The notes beneath the pieces were generated by a model. It did no database searches. It worked only from the letters and a program-made list of their open reading frames with translations, and was not told the origin of the DNA. From NCBI RefSeq assembly GCF_012927355.1, contig NZ_JABBGK010000004.1, forward strand, positions 1 to 64,000: 64,000 nt of DNA, in the 5' to 3' direction. This DNA comes from Rhizobium terricola. GTDB taxonomy: Bacteria > Pseudomonadota > Alphaproteobacteria > Rhizobiales > Rhizobiaceae. Below, one piece after another: positions 27,572-36,922 of the stretch. Position 1 is the stretch's first letter; each line of letters starts with the position of its first letter. Position numbers and translations under genes: made by a program.

Positions 27572-28702
27572 TCACGCGACGTCCTTGTGATCGAACAGCA
27601 CCTGAACCGCTTCCCGCCAGTTGCGGATCGACGCGGTGTCTATGCTCTCCCGGTCGTAGGACAAGGCCTTGTTGAACGCGTCGACCAGCGATTGCGCATC
27701 GTCCGGCTCATAGGCGCAGACATGATCACGGCCGGCCGCAGCGAACCGGGGCGCGACGATCGGCAGGCGGCAATAGCTGTACTGGATCATCTTGAGGCTG
27801 GACTGGCTGAGATAGTCGGCCACCTCGCTGCGGCGATAGGGGGCAAGACCGACCTCCGCATATTTGATCATCGGCACGATGGCCTCGAACGCGACCTCGC
27901 CATGGCGCAAGATATTCGCTCGGGCGACGACCGGCACGGCATTCTTGCCGAAAAGGTGGAAAGTCCAATCCGGAAAGGCGACCGCCAGCGTATCGATGGC
28001 CTGTCCGTCGAACAGCATGTCACCGACGCTGACGGCGTTGCGGGCCTGCGGATAGGGATTCGTCTCAGAACGGTCGAACACGTCCTTGGCGATCCCGTGC
28101 TGCAGGTAGAAGACCGGGACATTCGGCGCAAAGTCGGCGCGCATGGCCTCCGCCATGATGTGCACGAGGTCGTAGTCGCCGATGTTGTCGGAAAGCGCCG
28201 CTTCGATGCAGGGATGGACGTGGATTGTGTGGAGCCGGTCGGCCGCATGATAGATGATCCGCGCGTCGGGCGCGGCCTTCCGGATGCGGTGGGTCAGAAG
28301 CGGAGGCGGTCCGCTCTCGATCAGGATGTGGGTATAGCCCGGCAGGCGGTCCATGACCGCTTTCGGCAGGAACCGGGCATAGAGATTGAAGAGTGGGGTC
28401 GAAAGCCGATTCAGAAGCGAAAACTTCAGGTTCATCGGATGGAAGGGCGCGTTCCAGAGGAACTCCTCCAGGTGCTCGTCGACCTTGCGCCAACGGTTGA
28501 AACCGCGTTCGCGCGCGTAGGCGAACCGTCCGTCCTTCAGGAAACGGCTGAAGGGGCTCAAACGGCACACGAGGAAATCCACATGATCTCCGCCGGCACG
28601 CAGGGCATCCGCCATGAAATGCAGATCCACCTTTCGCGGCGCGTCAGCAAAGTGGTGGCCCGTGACGATCAGAACCCGACGTTTCGCCCCATTGACCGTC
28701 AT
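27572..28702 (-). CDS. glycosyltransferase (GumK-like)
   Basis: A 376-residue probable inner-membrane-associated glycosyltransferase of the GT-B fold. The N-terminal half begins RVLIVTGHHFADAPRKVD; the C-terminal nucleotide-sugar half contains GLAPYRRSEVADYLSQSS and KMIQYSYCRLPIVAP. The arrangement and length resemble GumK, the glucuronosyltransferase of xanthan assembly, and the related rhizobial EPS enzymes. Sugar donor and acceptor cannot be read from the sequence. The ATG at 28702 overlaps the stop of the upstream glycosyltransferase (ATGA), showing coupling; the longer open frame into that gene is discarded. A 131-base gap separates it from the flippase gene. Confidence 0.8.
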   Translation of the reverse strand: MTVNGAKRRVLIVTGHHFADAPRKVDLHFMADALRAGGDHVDFLVCRLSPFSRFLKDGRFAYARERGFNRWRKVDEHLEEFLWNAPFHPMNLKFSLLNRLSTPLFNLYARFLPKAVMDRLPGYTHILIESGPPPLLTHRIRKAAPDARIIYHAADRLHTIHVHPCIEAALSDNIGDYDLVHIMAEAMRADFAPNVPVFYLQHGIAKDVFDRSETNPYPQARNAVSVGDMLFDGQAIDTLAVAFPDWTFHLFGKNAVPVVARANILRHGEVAFEAIVPMIKYAEVGLAPYRRSEVADYLSQSSLKMIQYSYCRLPIVAPRFAAAGRDHVCAYEPDDAQSLVDAFNKALSYDRESIDTASIRNWREAVQVLFDHKDVA

Positions 28703-29898
28703 GCAGCGAGGCTCCGGAGGTGTCCGATCGCAGCCGGACCCAGAGCCTGCTTGTAGATGTCGATGTAGCGATCGGCGACGGCATCCCATGCATGCACGGC
28801 CGATGCCGCCATCATCTCCGAGCGCTTCGCTGCCGCGTCTCCGGAAAGCAGATCGAAAGCCTTTTCGATCTGCCGGGCGCTTTGCTCAGGCTGGGCGAAG
28901 TCGGCGAGGAAGACACCCGGATGCTGACGGGCAAGGACCTGATAGGCCTCGTTGGCATGCAGGACCGGAACGAGGCCGGCACTCATCGCCTCCACGGCGA
29001 CCAGGCCGAAGCCCTCATACTCGGACGCGGATGCGAACAGGGATGCGCCGCCGATCAGGCGCTTCACCGCTTCGTTGTCGACGCCCACATGCAACGTCAC
29101 ATGATCGGAAAGCCCGCGCCGGGCGATCTCCGCGGAAAGGTCGGCCGCACTGTGGTCCGACGGCGATCCGACGACATCGAGATGCCAGTCTTCGGAACGC
29201 CTCGTCAGCACCGCCATGGCGTCAAACAGGCGATCAAGGCGCTTGTTGACCGAAAATCGGCCGATGGTGACGATGCGGCGCGTGGCAGTTGCAGACGAGA
29301 GGCCTGCAAACTTGACCGTATCGACGCCATTCTCGACGAGCACGGCTCGGTCGGATGCGATACGGGAAAAAAGGGCCATGTCAGACTGGCTGCAGCAAAG
29401 CAGCGATCGATAGGCGAGCGACGACAGGCGCGTCACCGTACGGAACCACAATTTCTTGATGGCAGCATATTTCGGCGTGTGGAAGAAGCCGCCATGCGTC
29501 GTCGCTACCATGGGCTTGCCGTGCAGAAGACGGGTCCAGGCGAGCGCGTCGAAGAAGAAGTCGATGCCATGGACATGCACGAGATCGGCATCGGCGATGT
29601 GACGGAATACCGAGGGAGCAATCGGATAGCGGCTCGAGCCCTTCCACGGAATGCGCACGACCTCGACGCCGTCGATGGTTTCCGCATCCGGAAGCCGGCG
29701 ATCACGAGCCGTGAAAAGACTGTCGAGAGTGACGACCCGGACGCGAAAGCCGCGATCCCGCAGGAGCCGGCTGAGATTGGCGACCACGTCTTCCAGCCCG
29801 CCCCGCCCGGGCGCGTACTGGCGTACGACCTGAACGATGAGTGGAGCTGCGACTGCCCCTTTTCCGGCAATGTCGTTCGACGGATGGATCCGTGTCAT
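28699..29898 (-). CDS. glycosyltransferase family 4 (GT-B)
   Basis: A 399-residue retaining glycosyltransferase. The N-terminal acceptor domain has YAPGRGGLEDVVANLSRLL and ADLVHVHGIDFF; the C-terminal donor domain has VTIGRFSVNKRLDRLFDA and the family's E-x7-E element in SASEYEGFGLVAVEAMSAG. It probably adds a sugar to a lipid-linked intermediate on the cytoplasmic face of the membrane. It is translationally coupled to the GumK-like gene below by a four-base overlap. ATG follows AGGTGA. The 174 bases upstream, before the GH5 gene on the same strand, hold no gene and may carry a promoter. Confidence 0.9.
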   Translation of the reverse strand: MTRIHPSNDIAGKGAVAAPLIVQVVRQYAPGRGGLEDVVANLSRLLRDRGFRVRVVTLDSLFTARDRRLPDAETIDGVEVVRIPWKGSSRYPIAPSVFRHIADADLVHVHGIDFFFDALAWTRLLHGKPMVATTHGGFFHTPKYAAIKKLWFRTVTRLSSLAYRSLLCCSQSDMALFSRIASDRAVLVENGVDTVKFAGLSSATATRRIVTIGRFSVNKRLDRLFDAMAVLTRRSEDWHLDVVGSPSDHSAADLSAEIARRGLSDHVTLHVGVDNEAVKRLIGGASLFASASEYEGFGLVAVEAMSAGLVPVLHANEAYQVLARQHPGVFLADFAQPEQSARQIEKAFDLLSGDAAAKRSEMMAASAVHAWDAVADRYIDIYKQALGPAAIGHLRSLAA

Positions 29899-30072
29899 TC
29901 TTCACCTGTCGGCGTCGCTCATCGACGCAGGAATACTCACCTTCGGTCGGGGCACATAGAGCACGGAAAACTCTTAAGATCACGTATGTCGCGAGCCGGC
30001 TGCGATCGAAATGGCGCGGCAGGGTTAATGGGACTTGGAGAAGGACTTTGACGCGGATCGGCGGGCGCGCGC

Positions 30073-31149
30073 CTATCGTCGATCCAAGGCAGGACAAGCA
30101 GCCACGGCAGGTGTCTTGAGCGCAGCGCTCAGACCCTTGAGTTGCGGCCGGTCGCCTTCCGCGGTGGGCTGGATGTTGAGTTCCTCGCTTGCTGGCCACC
30201 AATCGCCGGCGACCCAATAGGACCAGCCGATCCAGAGCGCATTCTCGCGCTCAACCAGCGTCACCATGTCCGAAAGCGCCGATACGCAGACTTCGCCGGC
30301 GGGCACGCCGAATTCGCCCAGATATCCGCGTTTGCCGTTGGCCTTCAGCCAGCGGGTGAAATTCTCGACCGCTGCCACGGCATCCGCCGCGCGGCTGCAG
30401 TTGCCCCTCGTGCCGGAAAAGTCGTCATCGAAATACTGATGAACCTCATAGGCGTAGTTGTCGCCGGGATCGACGACGCCGAGCATGACCCTGGCGTTCG
30501 GCGTTCCGTAACCGCCACCCTCCCAGCTGTGGGCGCCACTCCAGGCGGTACCGGGCACCAGCACGAGATTGTCGGCATTCGCGGTCCGGATGCGGGCGAG
30601 TGCCGCATTGGCGGCCTCGAGCCACTGTTCGGCCGGCATTTCGTAAGGTTCATTCATCAAGCCGAACACCACGCCGGCCTGATCGGCAAACTCGCCGGCA
30701 AGCCGCCCCCAGAAATCGGCAAACGCCGCGTTCGAGACGTCGGTCGAACCAACGACATGTCCCCGATAGCGGGCATAATTGTGTGGATCGAGAACGACAT
30801 CCAGTCCAGCCGCGCGCAGCCGCGCCACGCTCTCCTTCAGGCGACCAAGCTCGGCTGGATCGAGGGCGCCGCCCAGTTCCGGTTGCAGACGCTCCCAGAG
30901 AAACGGCAGCCGAACCGAATTGAACCCCTTTGCCGCGAAGTAGTCGACCGTCTGCTGTCCCGGATAGGTGTAGTCCTTGCCGAGCAAGCCGCCCGCCTCG
31001 CCGAACTCCGCTCCGGAAAGATTGATGCCGCGCAGGCAGGCCTGCCCCGCCCCAGCTTGGCCTGCGAGGAGCGTTGCGACCAGACCCAGGGCAACCAGGC
31101 GCTTCGCAAAGCCTCGCTGGAAGCGGTCGGGGAAATGGGCGGCGACCAT
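30073..31149 (-). CDS. secreted glycoside hydrolase family 5 endoglucanase
   Basis: A 358-residue cellulase-type enzyme with an N-terminal signal peptide (RLVALGLVATLLAGQAGAGQA) and a single GH5 TIM barrel. The acid/base is the Glu of VFGLMNEPYEM and the nucleophile the Glu of GYLGEFGVPAG; the conserved HNYARY and VHQYFDDDFSGT segments are present. Export to the periplasm or outside is expected. Its place next to glycosyltransferases and a flippase suggests trimming of a beta-glucan made by that set, as endoglucanases do in cellulose or EPS loci, rather than nutrition. The start at 31149 is chosen because it gives the signal peptide; the frame is open to 31245, and the ribosome binding site is weak. 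Confidence 0.87.
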   Translation of the reverse strand: MVAAHFPDRFQRGFAKRLVALGLVATLLAGQAGAGQACLRGINLSGAEFGEAGGLLGKDYTYPGQQTVDYFAAKGFNSVRLPFLWERLQPELGGALDPAELGRLKESVARLRAAGLDVVLDPHNYARYRGHVVGSTDVSNAAFADFWGRLAGEFADQAGVVFGLMNEPYEMPAEQWLEAANAALARIRTANADNLVLVPGTAWSGAHSWEGGGYGTPNARVMLGVVDPGDNYAYEVHQYFDDDFSGTRGNCSRAADAVAAVENFTRWLKANGKRGYLGEFGVPAGEVCVSALSDMVTLVERENALWIGWSYWVAGDWWPASEELNIQPTAEGDRPQLKGLSAALKTPAVAACPALDRR

Positions 31150-31511
31150 GTCTTCTATCCGGTTTGGTTCGCGACTAGTTAGAGATTTCGCAGTCCTCCG
31201 GTCAATGTCGAAACGCTTTCCGTCGACTGCTCGTCCTGCCCTCATTCCGGACGACGGGGATACGCTTTAGAAAGGCGCAATAGGAACGGAATTTTCCGTA
31301 CTCTCCCCTAAGTTCGGGAACGACGGATGGAACGCTAGGCATCGCCGTCGCGAATAGGAACCGGCCTCGACACTTGACAATCGAGAGTACGGAATTTTTA
31401 TTCGAATAACGGAATGTAAATTCCAAAATCGAGCGGAGCGGCCTTTGCCGCATCGTGCGATTGCGGTAGAGACAGCGGCGTTCATCCAAAGGCGAGGAAA
31501 AGGTTGATCAC
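31150..31511. promoter_or_regulatory. divergent intergenic region with repeated ACGGAA motifs, probable purU promoter
   Basis: This 362-base gene-free stretch lies between the GH5 gene and purU. ACGGAA occurs at 31286, 31389 and 31409 and its complement TTCCGT at 31294, so 31286-31299 is a palindrome (ACGGAA-TT-TTCCGT). A 12-base inverted repeat links TTCCGTACTCTC (31294-31305) with GAGAGTACGGAA (31383-31394). The second copy lies directly after TTGACA (31374-31379), in the spacer of a possible promoter, while the AT-rich TTTATTCGAAT follows. A looping or blocking regulator could bind here. Confidence 0.5.
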
Positions 31512-32396
31512 ATGACGAGCTATGTACTGACGGTATCGTGCAAATCCACCCGTGGCATTGTCGCTGCCATATCGGGTTATCTGGCCGAGCAAGGCTGCAA
31601 CATCGTCGACTCGTCGCAGTTCGACGACCTCGACACCGGCAAGTTCTTCATGCGCGTCAGCTTCATTTCGCAGGGCGGCGTAAGCCTCGACAAGCTGGTG
31701 GAGGGTTTCAAGCCGATCGCCGACAAGTTCGGCATGGTCAGCGAGATCCACGATTCCGCACATCGCATGAAGGTCCTGCTGATGGTGTCGCGCTTCGGCC
31801 ACTGCCTGAACGATCTTCTCTACCGCTGGAAGATCGGCGCGCTGCCGATCGAGATCGTCGGCGTCGTCTCCAACCACTTCGACTACCAGAAGGTCGTCGT
31901 GAACCACGACATCCCCTTCCACCACATCAAGGTGACAAAGGAAAACAAGCCACAGGCCGAAGCACAGCTGTTGGACCTTGTCGAACAGACGGGCACCGAG
32001 CTCATCGTGCTGGCCCGCTACATGCAGGTGCTTTCCGACAGTCTCTGCAAGAAGATGTCGGGCAAGATCATCAACATCCACCATTCTTTCCTGCCATCCT
32101 TCAAGGGCGCTAACCCCTACAAGCAGGCCTATGAGCGGGGCGTGAAGCTGATCGGCGCCACTGCGCACTATGTGACCGCCGATCTCGACGAAGGCCCGAT
32201 CATCGAGCAGGATGTTGCCCGCATCACGCATGCCCAGTCGGCAGACGACTATGTCTCGATCGGCCGTGACGTCGAGGCACAGGTGCTCGCCCGGGCGATC
32301 CACGCGCATATCCATCACCGCAACTTCATCAACGGCAACCGCACCGTCGTCTTCCCGGCAAGCCCCGGATCCTACGCTTCCGAGCGCATGGGCTGA
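31512..32396 (+). CDS. purU: formyltetrahydrofolate deformylase
   Basis: A 294-residue hydrolase that splits 10-formyl-tetrahydrofolate into formate and tetrahydrofolate, balancing one-carbon pools. An N-terminal ACT domain (about 1-80, SYVLTVSCKSTRGIVAAISG) precedes the formyltransferase domain with the signature NIHHSFLPSFKGANPYKQAY; the Asn/His pair and the Asp of DLDEGPIIEQD form the active site. ATG follows AGGAAAAGG. The upstream region carries a notable inverted repeat around a TTGACA. In rhizobia such genes often accompany glycine, sarcosine or choline degradation; here the flanking genes do not show that. A hairpin follows the stop. Confidence 0.94.
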   Translation: MTSYVLTVSCKSTRGIVAAISGYLAEQGCNIVDSSQFDDLDTGKFFMRVSFISQGGVSLDKLVEGFKPIADKFGMVSEIHDSAHRMKVLLMVSRFGHCLNDLLYRWKIGALPIEIVGVVSNHFDYQKVVVNHDIPFHHIKVTKENKPQAEAQLLDLVEQTGTELIVLARYMQVLSDSLCKKMSGKIINIHHSFLPSFKGANPYKQAYERGVKLIGATAHYVTADLDEGPIIEQDVARITHAQSADDYVSIGRDVEAQVLARAIHAHIHHRNFINGNRTVVFPASPGSYASERMG

Positions 32397-32411
32397 CACG
32401 TCTCGCATATC

Positions 32412-32438
32412 CGGCCCGCCCCGCAAGGCGGGCCGATT
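32412..32438 (+). terminator. probable terminator after purU
   Basis: Stem CGGCCCGCC/GGCGGGCCG with a six-base loop, followed by only a short ATTTG tail, so it is weaker than the other terminators here. Confidence 0.6.
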
Positions 32439-32507
32439 TGCGTTCGGGATGGACGAGCGATTTACCTTTGATAATGTCGGCTATGTGATTCTTCCGGGAG
32501 AACAGCC

Positions 32508-35435
32508 ATGCCCGACACCGCTCTCCTCCAACGCACGGAGTTGCCGCGCCCCGACGTGTCGGAAGATCAGGCCGCTGTTGTCCTGAAGGAACATTACGGA
32601 CTCGAAGGCACCATCAAGGAGCTCGGCAGTCAGCAGGACCGCAATTTCCGCATAGACACCGGCGAAGCCCGTTACGTCCTGAAGATCTGCCGTTCCGAAT
32701 ATGCAACGATCGAGCTGGCTGCACAGAACGCCGCCATGCGGCATCTCGCTGCCCAGCCGGACATGGCGCGCATCCCGCAACCCGTTCTCGCCTCGGGCGG
32801 TGAAGACATCCTGTTCGTGACCATCAACGACGAGGACTACCAGGTTCGCTTGCTCACCTATCTCGAAGGCGAGCCGCTGACCCGTCGCAAATATCTTGCC
32901 CCGTCGGTGGTCGCCGAACTCGGTGCGCTGACGGCACGCGTTGCCCAGGGCCTCAAGGATTTTTCCCATCCCGGTCTGGAACGACAACTGCAATGGGACC
33001 TCCGCCGGGCCGGCCCGGTCGCACTCCACCTCCTGAAGTCCGTGACCGATCAGGAGCGCCGCGACCGCATCGCCAAGGCGATGGTGGCCGCCGTCAAGCG
33101 CATCCAGCCCCTTGCCGGCAAGCTGCGGGTCCAGGCGATCCACCACGACATCACGGACGACAACGTGGTCGCCCGCCCGGATGAAACGGGCCGGTTGATG
33201 CCCGACGGCGTCATCGACTTCGGCGACGTGATCACCGGCTGGCTCATTGCCGATCTGGCCGTCACCTGCACGGCCCTCCTGCATCATGCGGATGGCGACC
33301 CCTTCTTCATTCTGCCGGCAGTGCGGGCCTTCCACAGCCGCAATCCGTTGAACGAAGCCGAGCTCAAGGCGCTCTGGCCGCTGATCGTCGCGCGCGCCGG
33401 TATCCTGGTCGCAAGCACGGAACAGCAACTCGCGATCGATCCGGACAACGAATACGTGAAGGGCAACGCCGCCCACGAACGCGAGATGTTCGAGGTTGCG
33501 ACCTCCGTTCCCTTCACGCTGATGGAGACGGCAATTCTCGACCAGGTCGGCCAGAAGGCACCGCCCTTCGATACCGGCACGCTCGGCCGCCTGCTCCCGG
33601 ATATCGACCCGGAAACGATCCACCTCACCGATCTCTCGGTCACCAGCCGCGACCTCGTGGAGGACAACTGGTCCGATCCCCAGATCGACTGGAAAGTCCT
33701 GGCGCGCGCGGCGGCCGACACCGGCGTCGCCTCGACCGCCTATGGCGAATATCGGCTGTCCTATACGCGCACGCTGTCGGAACGGTCGCCTGCGACCTTC
33801 GCGCTGCACATTGACATCTGCCTGCCCGCCACCACACCGGCGGTCGCGCCTTTCGCAGGCAGGATCGTCAAGGATGGGCACCACCTCATTCTGTCCTCCG
33901 AAGCGATCTCCTTGCACCTCGACGGCCTGGACTGCCCGCTGGATCAAGGCGCAGAGGTCGAGGCCGGCGAGCCGATCGGCGTGGTCGCAGGAGAAAGCGG
34001 CGCCGTCGGGGGACTGCGGCTGCAGCTCTGCCGCGACGCCGACCTGGTGCCGCCGCTCTTTGCCCGCCCCGCCCATGTCTCGACCTGGTCCTGGCTCTGC
34101 CCATCGCCGTCGGCCCTGATCGGTGCCGATCTGGATGCGCCGCCGCCTCAGAGCGCCGCATTGCTGGCCCGCCGCAGGAAGAGTTTCGCCAAGCCGCAGA
34201 AGAACTACTATGCCGATCCCCCGCAGATCGAGCGCGGCTGGAAGGAGCACATGTTCGATGTGACCGGCCGGTCCTACCTCGACATGGTCAACAACGTCAC
34301 CATTCTCGGCCATGGCCACCCGAAACTCGCACGCGCTGCCGGCCGGCAATGGTCGCTGCTCAACACCAATTCGCGCTTTCACTATGCCGCCGTCGCGGAG
34401 TTTTCCGACCGGCTCGCCTCCCTCGCCCCGGAGGGGCTGGATACCGTCTTTCTCGTGAACAGTGGTTCGGAAGCGGTCGACCTCGCCTTGCGCCTCGCCT
34501 GGGCCAGGTCAGGTGCCCGTAACATCGTCAGCCTGCTTGAAGCATATCACGGCTGGACGGTGGCGAGCGATGCGGTCTCGACCTCGATCGCCGACAATCC
34601 CCGCGCTCTCGAAACGCGACCGGGCTGGGTCCATCCGGTCACCGCCCCGAACACCTATCGCGGCCCTTTTCGTGGTCCCGCATCCACGGCCGACTATGTG
34701 GCGAGCGTCGCGAAGGCCCTCGACGAGATCGAGCAGGCGGGTGAAGGCCTCGCGGGCTTCATTTGCGAGAGCGTCTACGGCAATGCCGGCGGCATTCCGC
34801 TGCCACCCGGCTATCTCGCCGAGGTTTACGGCATGGTCCGCGCCCGCGGCGGCGTCTGCATCGCCGACGAGGTGCAGGTTGGCTATGGCCGGCTTGGGCA
34901 TCATTTCTGGGGCTTCGATCAGCAGGGCGTCGTGCCGGACATCATCACCATCGCCAAGGGAATGGGCAACGGCCAGCCGCTCGGCGCCGTGATCACCAGT
35001 CGCGAGATCGCCGATGCCCTGGAGAACGAGGGATACTTCTTCTCGTCCGCAGGGGGGAGCCCCGTCAGCTGCGTCGTGGGTATGACCGTGCTCGACATCA
35101 TGCGCGACGAGGCTCTACAGGAAAACGCTCGCGACACAGGCGACTATCTGAAATCCCGGCTCGAGGCGCTTGGCCAGCGCTTCCCGTTGGTCGGGGCGGT
35201 CCACGGGATGGGCCTCTACCTCGGCCTGGAATTCGTCCGTGACCGAGAAACACTGGAGCCGGCGACGGAGGAAACCGCAGGGATCTGCGATCGCCTGCTT
35301 GATCTAGGCGTCATCATGCAGCCGACCGGCGACCATCTTAACGTTTTGAAAATAAAGCCGCCGCTCTGCCTGTCGCGTGAAAGCGCCGACTTCTTCGCCG
35401 AAATGCTGGAAAAGGTGCTTGCCGACGGCTGGTGA
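32508..35435 (+). CDS. kinase / M23-like / class III aminotransferase-fold lyase fusion, hydroxylysine- or ethanolamine-type
   Basis: A 975-residue three-part protein. Residues 1 to about 340 are an aminoglycoside-phosphotransferase-fold kinase with the catalytic HxDxxxxN element HHDITDDN (His212, Asp214, Asn219) and metal-binding VIDFGDVITG. Residues about 400-520 resemble an M23 metallopeptidase or lipoyl-type barrel without clear metal ligands. Residues about 550-975 are a class III aminotransferase fold with PLP Lys817 (IITIAKGMGNGQPLG). In animals the separate homologs are hydroxylysine kinase and the phospholyases for 5-phosphohydroxylysine and phosphoethanolamine. A fused enzyme would phosphorylate a hydroxy-amine and then eliminate phosphate and ammonia. 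Proximity to AmaB favours 5-hydroxylysine. ATG follows GGGAG. Substrate inferred. Confidence 0.82.
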   Translation: MPDTALLQRTELPRPDVSEDQAAVVLKEHYGLEGTIKELGSQQDRNFRIDTGEARYVLKICRSEYATIELAAQNAAMRHLAAQPDMARIPQPVLASGGEDILFVTINDEDYQVRLLTYLEGEPLTRRKYLAPSVVAELGALTARVAQGLKDFSHPGLERQLQWDLRRAGPVALHLLKSVTDQERRDRIAKAMVAAVKRIQPLAGKLRVQAIHHDITDDNVVARPDETGRLMPDGVIDFGDVITGWLIADLAVTCTALLHHADGDPFFILPAVRAFHSRNPLNEAELKALWPLIVARAGILVASTEQQLAIDPDNEYVKGNAAHEREMFEVATSVPFTLMETAILDQVGQKAPPFDTGTLGRLLPDIDPETIHLTDLSVTSRDLVEDNWSDPQIDWKVLARAAADTGVASTAYGEYRLSYTRTLSERSPATFALHIDICLPATTPAVAPFAGRIVKDGHHLILSSEAISLHLDGLDCPLDQGAEVEAGEPIGVVAGESGAVGGLRLQLCRDADLVPPLFARPAHVSTWSWLCPSPSALIGADLDAPPPQSAALLARRRKSFAKPQKNYYADPPQIERGWKEHMFDVTGRSYLDMVNNVTILGHGHPKLARAAGRQWSLLNTNSRFHYAAVAEFSDRLASLAPEGLDTVFLVNSGSEAVDLALRLAWARSGARNIVSLLEAYHGWTVASDAVSTSIADNPRALETRPGWVHPVTAPNTYRGPFRGPASTADYVASVAKALDEIEQAGEGLAGFICESVYGNAGGIPLPPGYLAEVYGMVRARGGVCIADEVQVGYGRLGHHFWGFDQQGVVPDIITIAKGMGNGQPLGAVITSREIADALENEGYFFSSAGGSPVSCVVGMTVLDIMRDEALQENARDTGDYLKSRLEALGQRFPLVGAVHGMGLYLGLEFVRDRETLEPATEETAGICDRLLDLGVIMQPTGDHLNVLKIKPPLCLSRESADFFAEMLEKVLADGW

Positions 35436-35611
35436 GTGCCGTCAACGCTTCGGACAGTTGCTTAATTCGTGATAACATTGCCGAGTCATCTCGCCGCAAG
35501 TCGTAAACGCTTCGCAAATTGCAATACCAAGCGCGTCAGAAACCGCCTTCACAGCCGCTTCGGAGAGTGCCTATCTTCTCCGCGAAAGCATCACTGCGCG
35601 AAGGATAAGCA

Positions 35612-36016
35612 ATGGCCGGCATGCCTGATATGATTTCCACCCACTGGATCGTATGGGGCATCGTGCTGTTCCTGATGAAACACCTGCTGGCCGATTTCGT
35701 CCTGCAGTCCAGCTGGATCGCCGGGGGAAAGCAACAGCGTGAAGGGTGGCTCGCCCCTCTGACCGTTCATGTCTCTCTGCACGCCGCGCTGACGGGCCTG
35801 ATCTTGTCGATTCTGGCGCCCGGATTGGTCTGGCTGGCCCTTGTCGATTTCGTCGTGCACTTCGCCATTGACCGGACAAAGGTCATCATAGAGCAGCGTT
35901 ACGAATTCAAGGCTTCCCAGGCCCGCTACTGGTGGCTGTTCGGCACCGACCAGACACTGCACCACCTCACCCATCTCGGCTTCGCGGTGATCCTCGCGGC
36001 CAACAAATCGATGTGA
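35612..36016 (+). CDS. DUF3307-family membrane protein
   Basis: A 134-residue protein with about four hydrophobic segments and the DUF3307 features KHLLADFVLQSSW near the N-terminus, LVDFVVHFAIDRTKV in the middle and a histidine-rich QTLHHLTHLGFAV near the end. The conserved His/Asp residues within helices suggest a metal-dependent or sensor role, but the function of the family is not known to me. ATG 35612 has AAGGATAAGC upstream. It lies 176 bases after the kinase/lyase fusion and faces the LysR gene, with stops three bases apart. A link to lysine metabolism is not shown. Confidence 0.78.
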   Translation: MAGMPDMISTHWIVWGIVLFLMKHLLADFVLQSSWIAGGKQQREGWLAPLTVHVSLHAALTGLILSILAPGLVWLALVDFVVHFAIDRTKVIIEQRYEFKASQARYWWLFGTDQTLHHLTHLGFAVILAANKSM

Positions 36017-36019
36017 CAG

Positions 36020-36922
36020 CTAGGCCGACTGCTCGGCAGCCGCTTCCTTGAGGATCCAGTCACGAAACGCCACGAGAGGCGGATAGCTGGCGCGTTCCCG
36101 GGTATAGGCCAGGTAATAATGCTCCCGGCTCTCTATCTCGCGATTGACCGCGGGAACCAGATCGCCGCGTTCGAGCTCATCACGAAACAGGAATACGGGC
36201 AGAAGCGCGACGCCGAGGCCACCGATCGCGGCCTGGGATGCGGTGGCAAACTGGTCGAACAGCATGCCGTGAACGGTCTCGAACGAGACCCCGTTCGCCG
36301 ATAGCCAGCGTTCCCAGGCATCAGGCCGCGTCGTCAGGTGCAGAAGCGGGACGCCGAGAATGTCGGCCGGCTCTTCGAGCTTGTGAGCCCGCTTGAATTC
36401 CGGGCTGCAGACCGGAATGGTCGTCTCCCCGCGCAGTAGAGTGAGTTCGGCACCCGGCCAGGCCGGCTCGCCAAAATGGATTGCCGCATCGATCGTGTCG
36501 AGCCGGAAGTCGAAAGGTGACAGGCGCGTGATCATGTTGATCGTAATGCCTGGATTGGCGGAAAGGAAGTTGTTCAGCCTCGGGGCGAGCCACCGCGCGC
36601 CGAAGGTCGGCAGGATCGCCAGGTTGAGCGTTCCGCCATGCGGATTGGCCCTAAGGTTGAGCGAGGCGCTCGAAATACGCCGGAGCGCTTCGCGGATCTC
36701 GCGGGCATAGCCATCGCCCGCGACCGTCAGGCGGATCGTCTGGCGTTCGCGCAGGAACAGCTCCACACCAAGCTGATCCTCGAGCGCCTTGATCTGCCGG
36801 CTGACGGCACTCTGGGTCAGATCGAGCTCGCGTGCCGCTGCCGTAATGCTGCCGGTTCGCGCCGCAGCCTCAAAGGCGGCCAGCAGCGACAGGGAGGGAA
36901 GGAAACGCCGGGCCGGCAGCAT
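36020..36922 (-). CDS. LysR-family regulator (GcvA type) of the amaAB locus
   Basis: A 300-residue LysR-type protein. The winged helix-turn-helix is at residues 8-66 (LPSLSLLAAFEAAARTGS, AARELDLTQSAVSRQI), followed by the periplasmic-binding-like effector domain with the GcvA-branch signatures ILPTFGARWLAPRL and DAAIHFGEPAWPGAE. It is divergent from amaA with 222 bases between starts, which makes it the likely regulator of amaA-amaB; the effector could be pipecolate, lysine or aminoadipate semialdehyde. It is clearly paralogous to the LysR gene beside gcdH at 62600, suggesting that two related regulators govern the early and late halves of lysine degradation. Confidence 0.88.
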   Translation of the reverse strand: MLPARRFLPSLSLLAAFEAAARTGSITAAARELDLTQSAVSRQIKALEDQLGVELFLRERQTIRLTVAGDGYAREIREALRRISSASLNLRANPHGGTLNLAILPTFGARWLAPRLNNFLSANPGITINMITRLSPFDFRLDTIDAAIHFGEPAWPGAELTLLRGETTIPVCSPEFKRAHKLEEPADILGVPLLHLTTRPDAWERWLSANGVSFETVHGMLFDQFATASQAAIGGLGVALLPVFLFRDELERGDLVPAVNREIESREHYYLAYTRERASYPPLVAFRDWILKEAAAEQSA

